Source: Leisingera sp. ANG1
GTDB lineage: Bacteria > Pseudomonadota > Alphaproteobacteria > Rhodobacterales > Rhodobacteraceae
Length of the DNA: 64,000 nt
NCBI RefSeq assembly: GCF_000203975.2
Contig: NZ_AFCF02000008.1
Location: 452,509-516,508, forward strand
Direction of reading: 5' to 3'
Every line of letters starts with the position of its first letter. Position 1 is the first letter of the stretch. The translations under genes and the position numbers were made by a program. The notes under the pieces are model-generated. The model had not been told where the DNA came from. It saw only the letters and a program-made list of their open reading frames with translations, and searched no databases. Positions 54,468 through 63,841 of this stretch are shown piece after piece.

Positions 54468-55451
54468 GTGGATTTTGTAACCGGTATTGACGGCTTCCTC
54501 ACATCGCAGTTCGGCGAGTTCGGACCGCTCCTGGCGCTTGGCATTGCGGGCATGTTCATGATCCTGCTCGCTATTCCCTTACTGCTGAACCAGCCGGAAG
54601 ACCCGCTGAAGAAGCTGCAGAAGAATATCAAACCCGAAACCCGGCAGAGCACGCAAAAAGAGCGCCTGAGGCAGACCAGCCGCAACGAACAGCTGCAGAA
54701 GTTCGCCAACTTCCTGGAGCCGCAGAACGCGGATGAGCTTTCCGCGATGGAGCTGAAACTGCGCCAGGCGGGCTATCACTCCAAGGACTCGGTGCGCCTG
54801 TTCCATTTCGCGCAGTTTGCGCTCGGCCTGCTGGGGCTGATCGGCGGGCTGTTCTTTGTCTATGTGATCAAGGCGGACATCGACTACGACAGCCAGCAGA
54901 TGGCGCTGCGCATCATCGCACCTGGCGGGGCGGGCTATATGCTGCCGAAATACTGGATCACCCGCCGCATCGGCGAACGCCAGCAAAAGATCACCGAGGG
55001 CTTCCCCGATGCGCTCGATATGATGCTGGTCTGTGTCGAGGCCGGCCAGTCGCTGGACCAGGCCATTGTGCGGGTGTCTCAGGAACTGCACGCGTCCTTC
55101 CCGGAACTGGCTTCGGAATTCGAAGTCGTCGCTTACGAACTGAAGGCGGGCAAGGAAAAGGACAAGGTGCTGCGCGACATGGGCACCCGCTGCGGGGTGC
55201 AGGATGTGTCCTCCTTCGTGACGGTGATGATCCAATCCGCCAGCTTCGGCACCTCAATCGCCGATGCCTTGCGGGTTTATGCCGGGGAAATGCGCGACAA
55301 GCGCGTGATGCGCGCCGAAGAGGCCGCAAACAAGTTGCCCGTGAAGATGACACTTGCCACAATGGGGCTGACAGTCCCGCCGCTGCTGATCATTCTTGTT
55401 GGTCCGTCGGTGCAGGGCATCATGAACATGGGCAATATGGGACCCCAGTAA
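54468..55451 (+). CDS. tadC: Tad inner-membrane platform protein TadC
   Basis: 327 residues starting at GTG 54468, with AAGGAG six nt upstream. Second GspF-type platform protein: helices at ~22-42, ~105-125 and the C-terminus (TMGLTVPPLLIILVGPSVQG). The F domain reads ITEGFPDALDMMLVCVEAGQ and SLDQAIVRVSQELHASFPEL. Works with TadB. Its TAA overlaps the next ATG by one base. Confidence 0.94.
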   Translation: MDFVTGIDGFLTSQFGEFGPLLALGIAGMFMILLAIPLLLNQPEDPLKKLQKNIKPETRQSTQKERLRQTSRNEQLQKFANFLEPQNADELSAMELKLRQAGYHSKDSVRLFHFAQFALGLLGLIGGLFFVYVIKADIDYDSQQMALRIIAPGGAGYMLPKYWITRRIGERQQKITEGFPDALDMMLVCVEAGQSLDQAIVRVSQELHASFPELASEFEVVAYELKAGKEKDKVLRDMGTRCGVQDVSSFVTVMIQSASFGTSIADALRVYAGEMRDKRVMRAEEAANKLPVKMTLATMGLTVPPLLIILVGPSVQGIMNMGNMGPQ

Positions 55452-56041
55452 TGAAAACGGCACTACGGGCAGCTTCTGCCCGTCTGCTCAAGGTTACAGC
55501 TGCCGCCAGCGCCCTCGCGCTGGCGGCAGCGTGTTCGACCAGCGGGCTGAAACAGGACAAGGGCAGCCCCTGGGCACCCGGGGATGATCACCGTCAGCAG
55601 GCCGCAGACGGGCTGGTAGTCGGCCACCGGCTGATGGCAGCGGGCGAACACGAGCTAGCCCTGGAGGCCTTCACCCGCGCCGCCCTGGATCACGGGCTGA
55701 CGGCGGAGGTGCTCTCGGGCATGGGCAGCGCCAAACTGGGCCTCAGGCGGCTCGGCCAGGCCGAAGACCTGCTGCGCCAGGCCGTGGACGCGGATCCCGC
55801 CTGGCCGGAGCCGATGAACAACCTTGGCGTGGCGCTGATGGAGCGCGGAAAGACCGCCGAGGCGGTGCAGGTCTTCCAGCGCGCCTATGCCCTCGACAAT
55901 GGCGAAAGTGACGCAATCCGCGATAATTTACGCCTGGCCCTCGCAAAACTTGAAAATCCCGCGCATAGTGAGCCTCAAAAAGAAGACTATAAATTGGTGC
56001 GGCAGGGCAGCGGCAGCTACCTGATTCGCGAAGCACCATAA
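55451..56041 (+). CDS. TadD-like TPR lipoprotein 1
   Basis: 196 residues. N-terminal signal with lipobox ALAAAC (cysteine at about 28). Residues ~55-165 contain three TPR-type repeats (AGEHELALEAFTRAALDHGL, LGQAEDLLRQAVDADPAWPE, GKTAEAVQVFQRAYALDNGE). TadD-type lipoproteins act like pilotins, helping secretin CpaC reach the outer membrane. Coupled to tadC by a one-base overlap. Confidence 0.88.
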   Translation: MKTALRAASARLLKVTAAASALALAAACSTSGLKQDKGSPWAPGDDHRQQAADGLVVGHRLMAAGEHELALEAFTRAALDHGLTAEVLSGMGSAKLGLRRLGQAEDLLRQAVDADPAWPEPMNNLGVALMERGKTAEAVQVFQRAYALDNGESDAIRDNLRLALAKLENPAHSEPQKEDYKLVRQGSGSYLIREAP

Positions 56042-56072
56042 CAGAGGCAGAGCAGTAAAAAGGACGCACAAA

Positions 56073-56921
56073 ATGCGCCAGCAGATTTTCCTATCCGCTT
56101 CTCTGGCAGGGGCGCTGGTCCTGTCGGCCTGCGCGGACAAAGCCGATGAAACCGTCGAACGCGCGTTTCAGGAAGTGAACGTCATCGACGAAAGCAACCT
56201 CAACGATGTCATGCTGTCGGTGGCCGATCCGAACGAGGCGGTGACCCACTTCCAGCGCACGCTCAAAACCAGCCCGGACCGGATCGATCTGCAGCGCGGC
56301 CTGGCGCATTCGCTGATCCGCGCCAAACGCACCACCGAAGGCACCGCCGCCTGGAAGAAAGTGGTGACAATGAAAGGCGCCACCAGCGAGGATCACGTGC
56401 AGCTGGCCGGCGCGCTGGTGCGCAGCGGCGAATGGGATGCGGCCAAGGCAGAGCTGGACCAGGTGCCGCCGACCCATGAAACCTATGAACGCTACCGGCT
56501 CGAGGCCGTTGTGGCCGACGCCAACAAGGACTGGAAGCGCGCCGACAGCTTCTATGAAATCGCCGTCGGGCTGACCACCACACCCGCCAAGGTGATGAAC
56601 AACTGGGGCTATTCCAAGCTGACCCGCGGTGACTTTGCCGGTGCGGAGCGCCTGTTCGGCGAGGCCATCCGCCAGGACCAGGGCCTGTTTACTGCCAAGA
56701 ACAATCTGGTGCTGGCCCGCGGCGCGCAGCGCAATTACACCCTGCCGGTAATCCCGCTGGAGCAATCCGAACGCGCGCTGCTGCTGCACACGCTGGCCCT
56801 GTCCGCTGTCAAACAGGGCGATGTCAAGGTTGGCGAAAACCTGCTGCGCGAGGCGATTGATACCCACCCGCAGCACTTCGAAGAAGCCGCGCGCTCTCTG
56901 GCAGCGCTGGAAAACGGCTGA
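56073..56921 (+). CDS. TadD-like TPR lipoprotein 2
   Basis: 282 residues. Signal with lipobox LSAC (cysteine 20). TPR-type helices run through ~50-280 (VTHFQRTLKTSPDRIDLQRG, SGEWDAAKAELDQVPPTHET, RGDFAGAERLFGEAIRQDQG). Either this or the previous gene is the functional tadD; having two TPR lipoproteins in tandem is common in Roseobacter tad loci. 31 bp after lipoprotein 1 and 3 bp before cpaA. Confidence 0.87.
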   Translation: MRQQIFLSASLAGALVLSACADKADETVERAFQEVNVIDESNLNDVMLSVADPNEAVTHFQRTLKTSPDRIDLQRGLAHSLIRAKRTTEGTAAWKKVVTMKGATSEDHVQLAGALVRSGEWDAAKAELDQVPPTHETYERYRLEAVVADANKDWKRADSFYEIAVGLTTTPAKVMNNWGYSKLTRGDFAGAERLFGEAIRQDQGLFTAKNNLVLARGAQRNYTLPVIPLEQSERALLLHTLALSAVKQGDVKVGENLLREAIDTHPQHFEEAARSLAALENG

Positions 56922-56924
56922 GCC

Positions 56925-57422
56925 ATGCAGTTCCCGGCCCACGCAGCCCTGTGGTTCCTGCCGTTCGTGCTGCCGATCTGTTACACGGTGGCGCTGACCG
57001 ATCTGCGCGGCATGCGCATCCCCAACTGGGCGGTTGACCTGCTGGCAGTGATCTATGTCGTCATTGGCGCGCTGGTTATGCCCAGCTGGGCGGACTATGG
57101 CTGGCACCTGCTGCACCTGCCAGTGGGCATTGCGCTCGGCTTCCTGTTCTATGCCGCAGGGGCCGTTGGTGCAGGGGACGCCAAGTTTGCCGGTGCCGCC
57201 GCGCCCTTTTTCGCGCTTGGCGACCTGCGGATGCTGATGGTTGTCTTTGCCGCCACCCTGCTGGCCGGCTTCACCGCCCACCGGATTGCCAAGCACACGC
57301 GCCTGCGCCAGCTGGCGCCGCAATGGCAGAGCTGGGACACCGGAAAGAGCTTTCCGATGGGCCTCTGCCTGGGCGCCACCCTTGCCCTCTACCTCGGCCT
57401 CGCCGCGCAATTCGGCAGCTGA
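56925..57422 (+). CDS. cpaA: Prepilin peptidase CpaA/TadV
   Basis: 165 residues with about five membrane helices. Aspartyl protease of the type IV prepilin family: Asp26 in TDLRGMRIPNW and the GxGD motif in VGAGDAKFAGA (about residues 81-91). It removes the leader of Flp after Gly14. Small TadV form without the methylase domain. 3 bp after lipoprotein 2; the next gene is 180 bp away. Confidence 0.93.
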   Translation: MQFPAHAALWFLPFVLPICYTVALTDLRGMRIPNWAVDLLAVIYVVIGALVMPSWADYGWHLLHLPVGIALGFLFYAAGAVGAGDAKFAGAAAPFFALGDLRMLMVVFAATLLAGFTAHRIAKHTRLRQLAPQWQSWDTGKSFPMGLCLGATLALYLGLAAQFGS

Positions 57423-57602
57423 TACTGGCAGGCACCGCCCGGCCTGCGGTTTCGGGCGGTCCATAAAACTGCGGTGGATTTCACGCCCCTTTCGCGGAAA
57501 TGCTGCAGCTCTGCCCCGCTGTTGCCACAGTCCTGAATAGTCTGTTTCCAGGAGCGCCCCGCCGGCCGGGGCCGGATATGGATATCAGGGACAGGCACCG
57601 CC

Positions 57603-58910
57603 ATGAACATGCAAAACCTCACCGTTGTGGCCCCTCCCGCCCCCAAGGGGCTGGAACAGATGCAGCTGCCGCTGGTGATGATGCGGGATATCCTGCTCAA
57701 GACCATCTTCCGCAAGAACGTGGAAAACGTGACCGAGATCGCCGCCGCGATCTGCCTGCCCTCCTCTGTCACCCAGGAGCTGGTGGATATGGCCCGCGAG
57801 CAGAAACTGCTGGAGGCCACCGGCACGCTCAATGCCAACAGCGGCAACGAGATGGGCTACCAGCTGACTGACGCGGGCAAGGCGCGGGCGCTGGATGCGC
57901 TCAGCCAGTCGGAATACTTCGGCGCCATGCCGGTGCCGCTGGCGGTCTACCGCGAGCAGGTGAAGCGCCAGTCGATCCGCAACATTCAGGTGACCCGCGA
58001 TCAGCTGACCAATGCGATGGGGCATCTGGTGCTGCCCAACAGCCTGCTCGATCACCTTGGCCCCGCGGTCAGCGCCGGCCGTTCGATCCTGATGTACGGC
58101 CCGCCGGGCAACGGTAAATCCTCAATCTCCAACGGCATCCGCGATGCACTGGGGGATCACGTCTATGTGCCGCGCGCCATCGAATACTCCGGCCAGGTGA
58201 TCACCGTCTTTGACCCGATCGTGCACACCGAGGTTGAACAGGAGCCGGAAGACCCCAACGCCCTGCGCCGTCGCCGCCGCTTTGACGAGCGGTACGTGAT
58301 GTGCGAGCGCCCCACCGTGATCACCGGCGGCGAACTGTCGCTGGACATGCTGGATCTGGTCTACAACCCGACCGCGCGCACCTACCAGGCGCCGCTGCAG
58401 CTGAAATCCACCGGCGGTATCTTCATCGTCGACGACCTTGGCCGCCAGGCGGAACCGCCGCAGTCGCTGGTCAACCGCTGGATCGTGCCGCTGGAAGAAA
58501 GCAAGGACATCCTGGCACTGCAATCGGGTGAAAAATTCGAGGTGCCCTTTGACACGCTGGTGATCTTCTCCACCAACTTCCACCCGAATGAGATCTTTGA
58601 CCAGGCGGCGCTGCGCCGGATCTTCTTCAAGATCAAGATCGACGGGCCGAACCAGGAGAACTTCCTCAAGATCTTTGCCATGGTGGCCCGCAAGAAGGGC
58701 ATGCCGCTGGACGAGGCGGCGCTGGTGCATCTGCTGAAGAAGAAATACCCGACGATCAACAACATCTACGCCAACTACCAGCCGGTGTTCCTGATCGACC
58801 AGATGATTTCGATCTGCGAGTTTGAGGGCATCCCCTACCAGATGTCGCCGGAGCTGATCGACCGGGCCTGGGCCAACATGTTCGTCAAGGACGAACACAT
58901 CGTGAAGTGA
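57603..58910 (+). CDS. AAA ATPase next to the tad locus
   Basis: 435 residues. N-terminal ~100 residues look like a winged-helix domain (VENVTEIAAAICLPSSVTQE, LLEATGTLNANSGNEMGYQL). The AAA core has Walker A GPPGNGKSS at 166-174, Walker B GGIFIVDDLG at 271-280, a sensor-like VIFSTNFHPNEIFDQAALRR and the arginine-rich LRRRRRFDERYV insert. No membrane helix. Such ATPases occur beside tad genes and elsewhere in alphaproteobacteria without a known role. A bidirectional terminator follows. Confidence 0.83.
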   Translation: MNMQNLTVVAPPAPKGLEQMQLPLVMMRDILLKTIFRKNVENVTEIAAAICLPSSVTQELVDMAREQKLLEATGTLNANSGNEMGYQLTDAGKARALDALSQSEYFGAMPVPLAVYREQVKRQSIRNIQVTRDQLTNAMGHLVLPNSLLDHLGPAVSAGRSILMYGPPGNGKSSISNGIRDALGDHVYVPRAIEYSGQVITVFDPIVHTEVEQEPEDPNALRRRRRFDERYVMCERPTVITGGELSLDMLDLVYNPTARTYQAPLQLKSTGGIFIVDDLGRQAEPPQSLVNRWIVPLEESKDILALQSGEKFEVPFDTLVIFSTNFHPNEIFDQAALRRIFFKIKIDGPNQENFLKIFAMVARKKGMPLDEAALVHLLKKKYPTINNIYANYQPVFLIDQMISICEFEGIPYQMSPELIDRAWANMFVKDEHIVK

Positions 58911-58946
58911 TGAAAAAGGGCGGGGTCATCCCGCCCTTCCGTTTTC
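58907..58946. terminator. Bidirectional rho-independent terminator
   Basis: 9-bp stem AAGGGCGGG/CCCGCCCTT (58916-58924 with 58930-58938), loop GTCAT. Plus strand is followed by CCGTTTTCTG; the minus strand reads TTTTCATCAC. It serves the AAA ATPase (+) and the SnoaL-like gene (-). Confidence 0.85.
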
Positions 58947-58951
58947 TGCGA

Positions 58952-59722
58952 TCAGAACTTGCCGTTGTCGTGCGCCATCTCCGCCGGGATCGGGCTGACG
59001 GTATCCCAATGCTCGACGATCTTGCCGTCCTCCACCCGGAACAGATCAAAGAACGCCATCGGTGTTTCGCCCAGGCTGCCCTCTGAGGCGGTGAAGACAA
59101 AGTTCCCCTCTGCCACCACAATCGGCGTGCTGGTGTAAGCCAGCGCCTGGCCGGTTTCCGCCAGATGCTGGATCATTCCGCCAAGGGCCTCCAGACCGTC
59201 GCCGATGTTCGGGTTGTGCTGCAGGTAGGTCTCTGTTGAGACGTAGCTGGTGATCTTCTCCGGCGCCTTGCCGTGCAGAACATCAGTGACAAAGCCCTGT
59301 ACCAGCGCCTTGTTCTCTGCCGTCTTGTCCAGGTCGGTGATCTCCGTCGTGCCGTCAGTCAATGTGCGGCCTGAGGCGTTCGGCACGGCGGGCGGCTGCA
59401 GGTTGTCCCAATGCTCGGCCACCTTGCCGTCTTCGACCCGGAACACGTCAAAGGCCACCAGCGTCTCTCCGCCAAAGGCCTGGGCATTGCCGAAAGTGCT
59501 GTGCAGCACCACCATGTCGCCCTCGGCAATCACCCGGTGGACCTCCATCGTGACGCCGCTTTCCTTCAGCGCCGGAATGAACCCGATAATGGGCGCGGCC
59601 CCGGTCGGCACCATTGGGTTATGCTGGATATAGCCCGGCGCCAGCAGCTGTTCTGCCGCCTCCGGATCGAACGAGGTGAAGATCGCCGCTACGGCATTCA
59701 GAACGAGGTCCTTGGCACTCAT
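58952..59722 (-). CDS. Tandem SnoaL-like (NTF2-fold) protein
   Basis: 256 residues from ATG 59722, with AAAGGA upstream. Two NTF2/SnoaL-like domains in tandem, ~1-125 and ~128-256. Each has a matching core: YIQHNPMVP / YLQHNPNIG, then VIAEGDMVVLHSTFG / VVAEGNFVFTASEG, then FDVFRVEDGKVAEHWD / FDLFRVEDGKIVEHWD. Members bind or isomerise small molecules; no substrate can be inferred. It is divergent from the HxlR regulator, a typical regulator-target pair. Confidence 0.87.
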   Translation of the reverse strand: MSAKDLVLNAVAAIFTSFDPEAAEQLLAPGYIQHNPMVPTGAAPIIGFIPALKESGVTMEVHRVIAEGDMVVLHSTFGNAQAFGGETLVAFDVFRVEDGKVAEHWDNLQPPAVPNASGRTLTDGTTEITDLDKTAENKALVQGFVTDVLHGKAPEKITSYVSTETYLQHNPNIGDGLEALGGMIQHLAETGQALAYTSTPIVVAEGNFVFTASEGSLGETPMAFFDLFRVEDGKIVEHWDTVSPIPAEMAHDNGKF

Positions 59723-59813
59723 CGGATGTCCTTTCGAATCGCATTGTCGTGACAGCTCAATGTGGTATCCTTTTTGCACCAGATATCAATTACGCACTAT
59801 TTAGGAACCAGGT

Positions 59814-60182
59814 ATGCTTCCAGTAACCGCCCTCTCCAAGGACCAAGCAGAGGACTGCCCAATACGGCAGGTTCTGTCGCAGGTGACAGGCAAATGGCAG
59901 ATGCTGATCGTGCTGGTGCTGGAGGACGGCGCGCTGCGGTTCGGCGCCCTGCGGCGCACCATCGGCGATGTGACCCAGCGGGTGCTGACCGAGAACCTGC
60001 GCAAGCTGGAGCGTGACGGCTATATCACCCGCAGCGTCGATCCCGGCCCGCCGGTGGCAGTCTCCTATGCGCTTACGCCCCTGGGGCAGGAGCTGCTGGA
60101 ACACATGAAATCACTAACCATCTGGGCCGCCGGGCGGCATCAGCAGGTGCTGGAGGCGCGGACTGTTTACGACAGAAAATGA
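59814..60182 (+). CDS. HxlR family transcriptional regulator
   Basis: 122 residues. Winged helix of the HxlR/YodB type: CPIRQVLSQVTGKWQMLIVL near the start, with the conserved Cys15, and FGALRRTIGDVTQRVLTENL, RKLERDGYITRSVDPGPPV, VSYALTPLGQEL. Many HxlR proteins sense electrophiles through this cysteine. AGGAACCAGGT precedes the ATG. The 91-bp gap to the divergent SnoaL-like gene should hold its operator; I cannot define one. Confidence 0.92.
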   Translation: MLPVTALSKDQAEDCPIRQVLSQVTGKWQMLIVLVLEDGALRFGALRRTIGDVTQRVLTENLRKLERDGYITRSVDPGPPVAVSYALTPLGQELLEHMKSLTIWAAGRHQQVLEARTVYDRK

Positions 60183-60220
60183 CATTGCAATGAGCTGCAA
60201 AGCCTCCCAGATTTTGCAGG

Positions 60221-62650
60221 ATGAGTGACACCGCCCCTGCCCTGCCTGAAGCGATTGAAAACTGGTTCGCCGCCCGCGGCTGGACCATCCACCCGCACCA
60301 GCACGCCATGCTGGCGCGGGCCGGGGCGCCCTGCACCCTGCTGATCGCCCCGACCGGCGGCGGCAAAACCATGGCAGGCTTCCTGCCGACATTGTCGGAA
60401 CTTGCGGATGGCAGCCACGACGGGCTGCACACGCTTTATATCTCGCCGCTCAAGGCACTGGCCGCCGATATCAAGCGCAACCTGCGCACGCCTGTTGAGG
60501 AAATCGGCCTGCCCATCCGCATTGATGACCGCACCGGCGACACGCCCGCCTCCCGCAAGAGGCGCCAGCGCGCAGACCCGCCGCATATCCTGCTGACCAC
60601 GCCGGAGAGCCTGGCGCTGCTCACCTCCTACGAGGACGCTGCCCGCACATTCAAAGGGCTGAAACGGGTGGTGGTGGACGAGATCCACGCGCTGGCCGAA
60701 AGCAAGCGCGGCGACCAGCTGATGCTGGCGCTGGCGCGGCTGCAGACGCTGTGCCCGAACCTGCGGCGGGTGGGTCTGTCGGCCACGGTGGACGACCCGC
60801 AAGCGATCGCCAGCTACCTCGCCCGCCACCCGGACCCCTGCGATATTGTGCTGGCCGACCCCGGCCCGGCGCCGGACATCCGGATGCTGGAAACCGAGGA
60901 GGCCCCGCCCTGGGCCGGCGGCGGCGCGGCCTATGCGATCCCGGCGGTGATGGCGCAGATCAAGGCGCACAAGACCACGCTGATCTTCCACAACACCCGT
61001 GCTCAGGCAGAGATTTTCTTTCACAACCTCTGGCTTGCCAACGACGACGCCCTGCCGATCGGAATCCACCACGGCTCGCTTGACCACGTCCAGCGTGAGC
61101 GGGTGGAGGCGGCGATGGTCCGGGGAGAGCTGCGCGCCATCGTCTGCACCGGCTCGCTGGACCTCGGCATCGACTGGGGCGACGTGGACCTTGTGATCCA
61201 GATCGGCGCGCCAAAGAACGTGAAACGCCTGGTGCAGCGCATCGGCCGCGCCAACCACCGCTACAATGCGCCCTCCAAGGCGCTCCTGGTGCCTGCAAAC
61301 CGGTTTGAGGTGGTTGAATGCCGCGCTGCGCTGGAGGCGGTGCGCGAAAACGATCTGGACGGCGCGCCGCGCGGTCCCGGCCCCCGTGACGTGCTGTGCC
61401 AGCACATCCTGATTGCCGCTTGTTCAGGCCCGTTCGATGCAGATGACCTTTATGCCGAGATGACCCAAGCCGGCGCCTATGCCGGTCTGACCCGCGCCGC
61501 GTTTGACGCCTGCCTCACCTTCTGCGCCACCGGCGGCTACGCATTGAAGGCTTACGATCAGTGGCAGCGCCTGCTGCAGCGCCCGGACGGCAAGTGGCAG
61601 CTGCGCGACCCGCGCGCGGCGCAGCGCATCCGCATGAACCTCGGCACCATCCAGGACGCCGACCTGATCAAGGTCCGCCTGAAGCGCAGCCGCGGCGGCA
61701 AGCCCTTGGGCGAAGTCGAGGAGGCCTTTGCCGCCACCCTCACCCCTGGCGACACCTTTCTGATCGGCGGTCAGACCGTGCGCTACGAGGGCCTGCGCGA
61801 AATGACCGTGGAGGTGACCCGCAACCCGGGCCGCAAACCCAAGATCGCGGTGTTCTCCGGCACCAAATTCGCCACCTCCACCCAGCTCAGCGCCCGCATT
61901 CTGTCGATGTTCAAGCAGGACAGCTGGCCCGCCCTGCCCCGGCACACGGCGGAGTGGCTGGACCTGCAGCGCGCGGTCTCCGAACTGCCACGCGCCGGGC
62001 GGCTGCTGATCGAAAGCTTCCCGCATGACAGCCGCGAGCACATCTGCGTCTACGGTTTTGCCGGCCGCAACGCCCAGCAGACCCTGGGCCTCTTGCTGAC
62101 CAAGCGGATGGAGGAGCTGGGGCTTGATCCGCTGGGTTTTGTCGCCACCGACTACGCCACCCTGATCTGGGGTCTGCAGGAAGTCACTGACCCCGCGCCG
62201 CTGTTCGACCCCGATGCGCTTCGCGACGGGCTGGAGGGCTGGCTGGCCGGCAATGCGGTGATGAAACGCTCCTTCCGCGGCGCCGCCACCATCGCGGGCC
62301 TCATTGAACGCAACACGCCGGGCGCGCGCAAGAACGGGCGGCAGGCGACGTTCTCCTCTGACATCCTCTATGACACGCTGCGCAAGTACGACCCGGATCA
62401 CCTGCTGATGGACATCACCCGAGAGGAAGCGCTGCGCGGGCTGGTGGATTTCGGCCGCATCGAGGAGATGCTGGAGCGGACCCGCGGCCGCATCACGCTC
62501 AGGCGGCTGGAGCGGATCTCTCCCCTAGCAGCGCCTTTGCTGCTGGAGGTAGGCAAGGTGCCGGTCAAAGGCGCGGCAGAGGAGAAGCTGCTGCAGCAAG
62601 AGGCCGCGGCGCTGATGCAGCAATCCGGACTGGACCAGCTGCCGCAATAA
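60221..62650 (+). CDS. Ligase-associated DNA damage response DEXH-box helicase (Lhr-like)
   Basis: 809 residues, family length. Walker A APTGGGKT at 43-50, DEIH at 153-156, LSATVDDP (motif III), HHGSLDHVQRERVEAAMVRG and CTGSLDLGIDWGDVDLVIQI, RLVQRIGRANHR (motifs V/VI), then an Lhr-type winged-helix and C-terminal region. These helicases travel with an ATP-dependent ligase, an MBL exonuclease and PdeM; only helicase and PdeM are here. 37 bp before pdeM. Confidence 0.93.
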   Translation: MSDTAPALPEAIENWFAARGWTIHPHQHAMLARAGAPCTLLIAPTGGGKTMAGFLPTLSELADGSHDGLHTLYISPLKALAADIKRNLRTPVEEIGLPIRIDDRTGDTPASRKRRQRADPPHILLTTPESLALLTSYEDAARTFKGLKRVVVDEIHALAESKRGDQLMLALARLQTLCPNLRRVGLSATVDDPQAIASYLARHPDPCDIVLADPGPAPDIRMLETEEAPPWAGGGAAYAIPAVMAQIKAHKTTLIFHNTRAQAEIFFHNLWLANDDALPIGIHHGSLDHVQRERVEAAMVRGELRAIVCTGSLDLGIDWGDVDLVIQIGAPKNVKRLVQRIGRANHRYNAPSKALLVPANRFEVVECRAALEAVRENDLDGAPRGPGPRDVLCQHILIAACSGPFDADDLYAEMTQAGAYAGLTRAAFDACLTFCATGGYALKAYDQWQRLLQRPDGKWQLRDPRAAQRIRMNLGTIQDADLIKVRLKRSRGGKPLGEVEEAFAATLTPGDTFLIGGQTVRYEGLREMTVEVTRNPGRKPKIAVFSGTKFATSTQLSARILSMFKQDSWPALPRHTAEWLDLQRAVSELPRAGRLLIESFPHDSREHICVYGFAGRNAQQTLGLLLTKRMEELGLDPLGFVATDYATLIWGLQEVTDPAPLFDPDALRDGLEGWLAGNAVMKRSFRGAATIAGLIERNTPGARKNGRQATFSSDILYDTLRKYDPDHLLMDITREEALRGLVDFGRIEEMLERTRGRITLRRLERISPLAAPLLLEVGKVPVKGAAEEKLLQQEAAALMQQSGLDQLPQ

Positions 62651-62687
62651 GTCTTGCCAGCCCGGCTGTGACGGATAAACCCAAGCC

Positions 62688-63338
62688 ATGACCGGATATG
62701 ATTTCATCCTCGCAGGCGCCCGCCTCACCGCTCTTGGCTCCGGCGCCCTGTGGTGGGCTGCGCACCATCTGCTCTGCGTCTCCGACCTGCACCTGGGCAA
62801 GTCCGAGCGCCACGCCAGGCGCGGCGGCAGCGCCCTGCCGCCTTATGAGACCTGCGACACGCTCTCCCGCCTTGCAGACCTGGTGTCTGCCCTGCAGCCG
62901 GACACGGTGGTCTGCCTCGGCGACAGTTTCGACGATGACGCGGCCTCGCTGGCCTTGCCGGAAGCGGAGCAATCCCAGCTGGGTGCCTTGACACAGAACC
63001 GCCGCTGGATCTGGATCACCGGCAACCACGATCCGGCACCTGCGGATCTGGGCGGCGAGCAGATGGCAGAGCTGCATCTTGCCCCCCTCACCTTCCGCCA
63101 CATCGCCGATCCCTTGGCGGCGGCAGAGATCTCCGGCCACTACCACCCCAAGGCGCGGGTGCGCAGCACCTCCCGCCCCTGCTTCCTGCTGGACCAGTCA
63201 CGCCTGATCCTGCCCGCCTTCGGCACCTATACGGGCGGGTTGCGCAGCTCCGATCCCGCGCTCACCTCCCTGATGAAAAGGGACGCGCTGGCGATCCTCA
63301 CCGGTGCGCAGGCGCTGCCGGTTCCCATGCCCCGCTAA
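62688..63338 (+). CDS. pdeM: Ligase-associated DNA damage response endonuclease PdeM
   Basis: 216 residues. Calcineurin-like phosphoesterase: CVSDLHLGKSE (Asp33, His35), CLGDSFDDDAA (Asp79), ITGNHDPAP (Asn113, His114) and SGHYHPK (His151, His153) give the full two-metal site. Family members sit downstream of the Lhr-like helicase, as here, and are assigned to DNA repair. The ligase and exonuclease of the set are not in this window. Confidence 0.93.
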   Translation: MTGYDFILAGARLTALGSGALWWAAHHLLCVSDLHLGKSERHARRGGSALPPYETCDTLSRLADLVSALQPDTVVCLGDSFDDDAASLALPEAEQSQLGALTQNRRWIWITGNHDPAPADLGGEQMAELHLAPLTFRHIADPLAAAEISGHYHPKARVRSTSRPCFLLDQSRLILPAFGTYTGGLRSSDPALTSLMKRDALAILTGAQALPVPMPR

Positions 63339-63412
63339 GTGGCGCAGCGTCACAGGCCCTTTGCTATCCGGCCTCTTCTATGCTTGGCGCAACCAGCAGA
63401 AGGAAAGAAGTG

Positions 63413-63820
63413 ATGGACGACCGCATCCGCAGCAGTTTCGCCAAGCAAAGCATGATGCAGACACTGGGCGCGGAGGTCGCCAGCGTTTCGCCGGGCGAAG
63501 TGGTGATCACCGCCCCGATCCTGCCCGTCAGCCGCCAGCAGCACGATGTGGCCCATGCGGCGCTCAGCTTTGCCATCGGCGACACCGCCGCGGGCTATGC
63601 GGCGCTGACCCTGATGCCGGAGGGCAGCGAAGTGATGACGGCGGAGATGAAGATCAACCTGCTGGCCCCGGGCGCCGGCGACTATTTGCGTGCCACCGGC
63701 AAGGTCATCAAACCGGGCCGCAGGCTGGTGATCGTCACGGCAGAAGTTCACGCAGTGACAGGCGAAGAGGAAAAGCTGGTCGCGCTCCTGCAAGGCACCA
63801 TGGTGCCCGTCTCCGCTTAA
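63413..63820 (+). CDS. PaaI-family hotdog thioesterase
   Basis: 135 residues from ATG 63413, with GAAGGAAAG upstream. Hotdog fold of the PaaI group: IRSSFAKQSMMQTLGAEVAS, VAHAALSFAIGDTAAGYAAL (central helix with the usual Asp/Thr) and AEMKINLLAPGAGDYLRATG. It would hydrolyse an acyl- or aryl-CoA; substrate unknown. Confidence 0.87.
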   Translation: MDDRIRSSFAKQSMMQTLGAEVASVSPGEVVITAPILPVSRQQHDVAHAALSFAIGDTAAGYAALTLMPEGSEVMTAEMKINLLAPGAGDYLRATGKVIKPGRRLVIVTAEVHAVTGEEEKLVALLQGTMVPVSA

Positions 63821-63841
63821 ACGCCCCTCATTTCATCTTTC

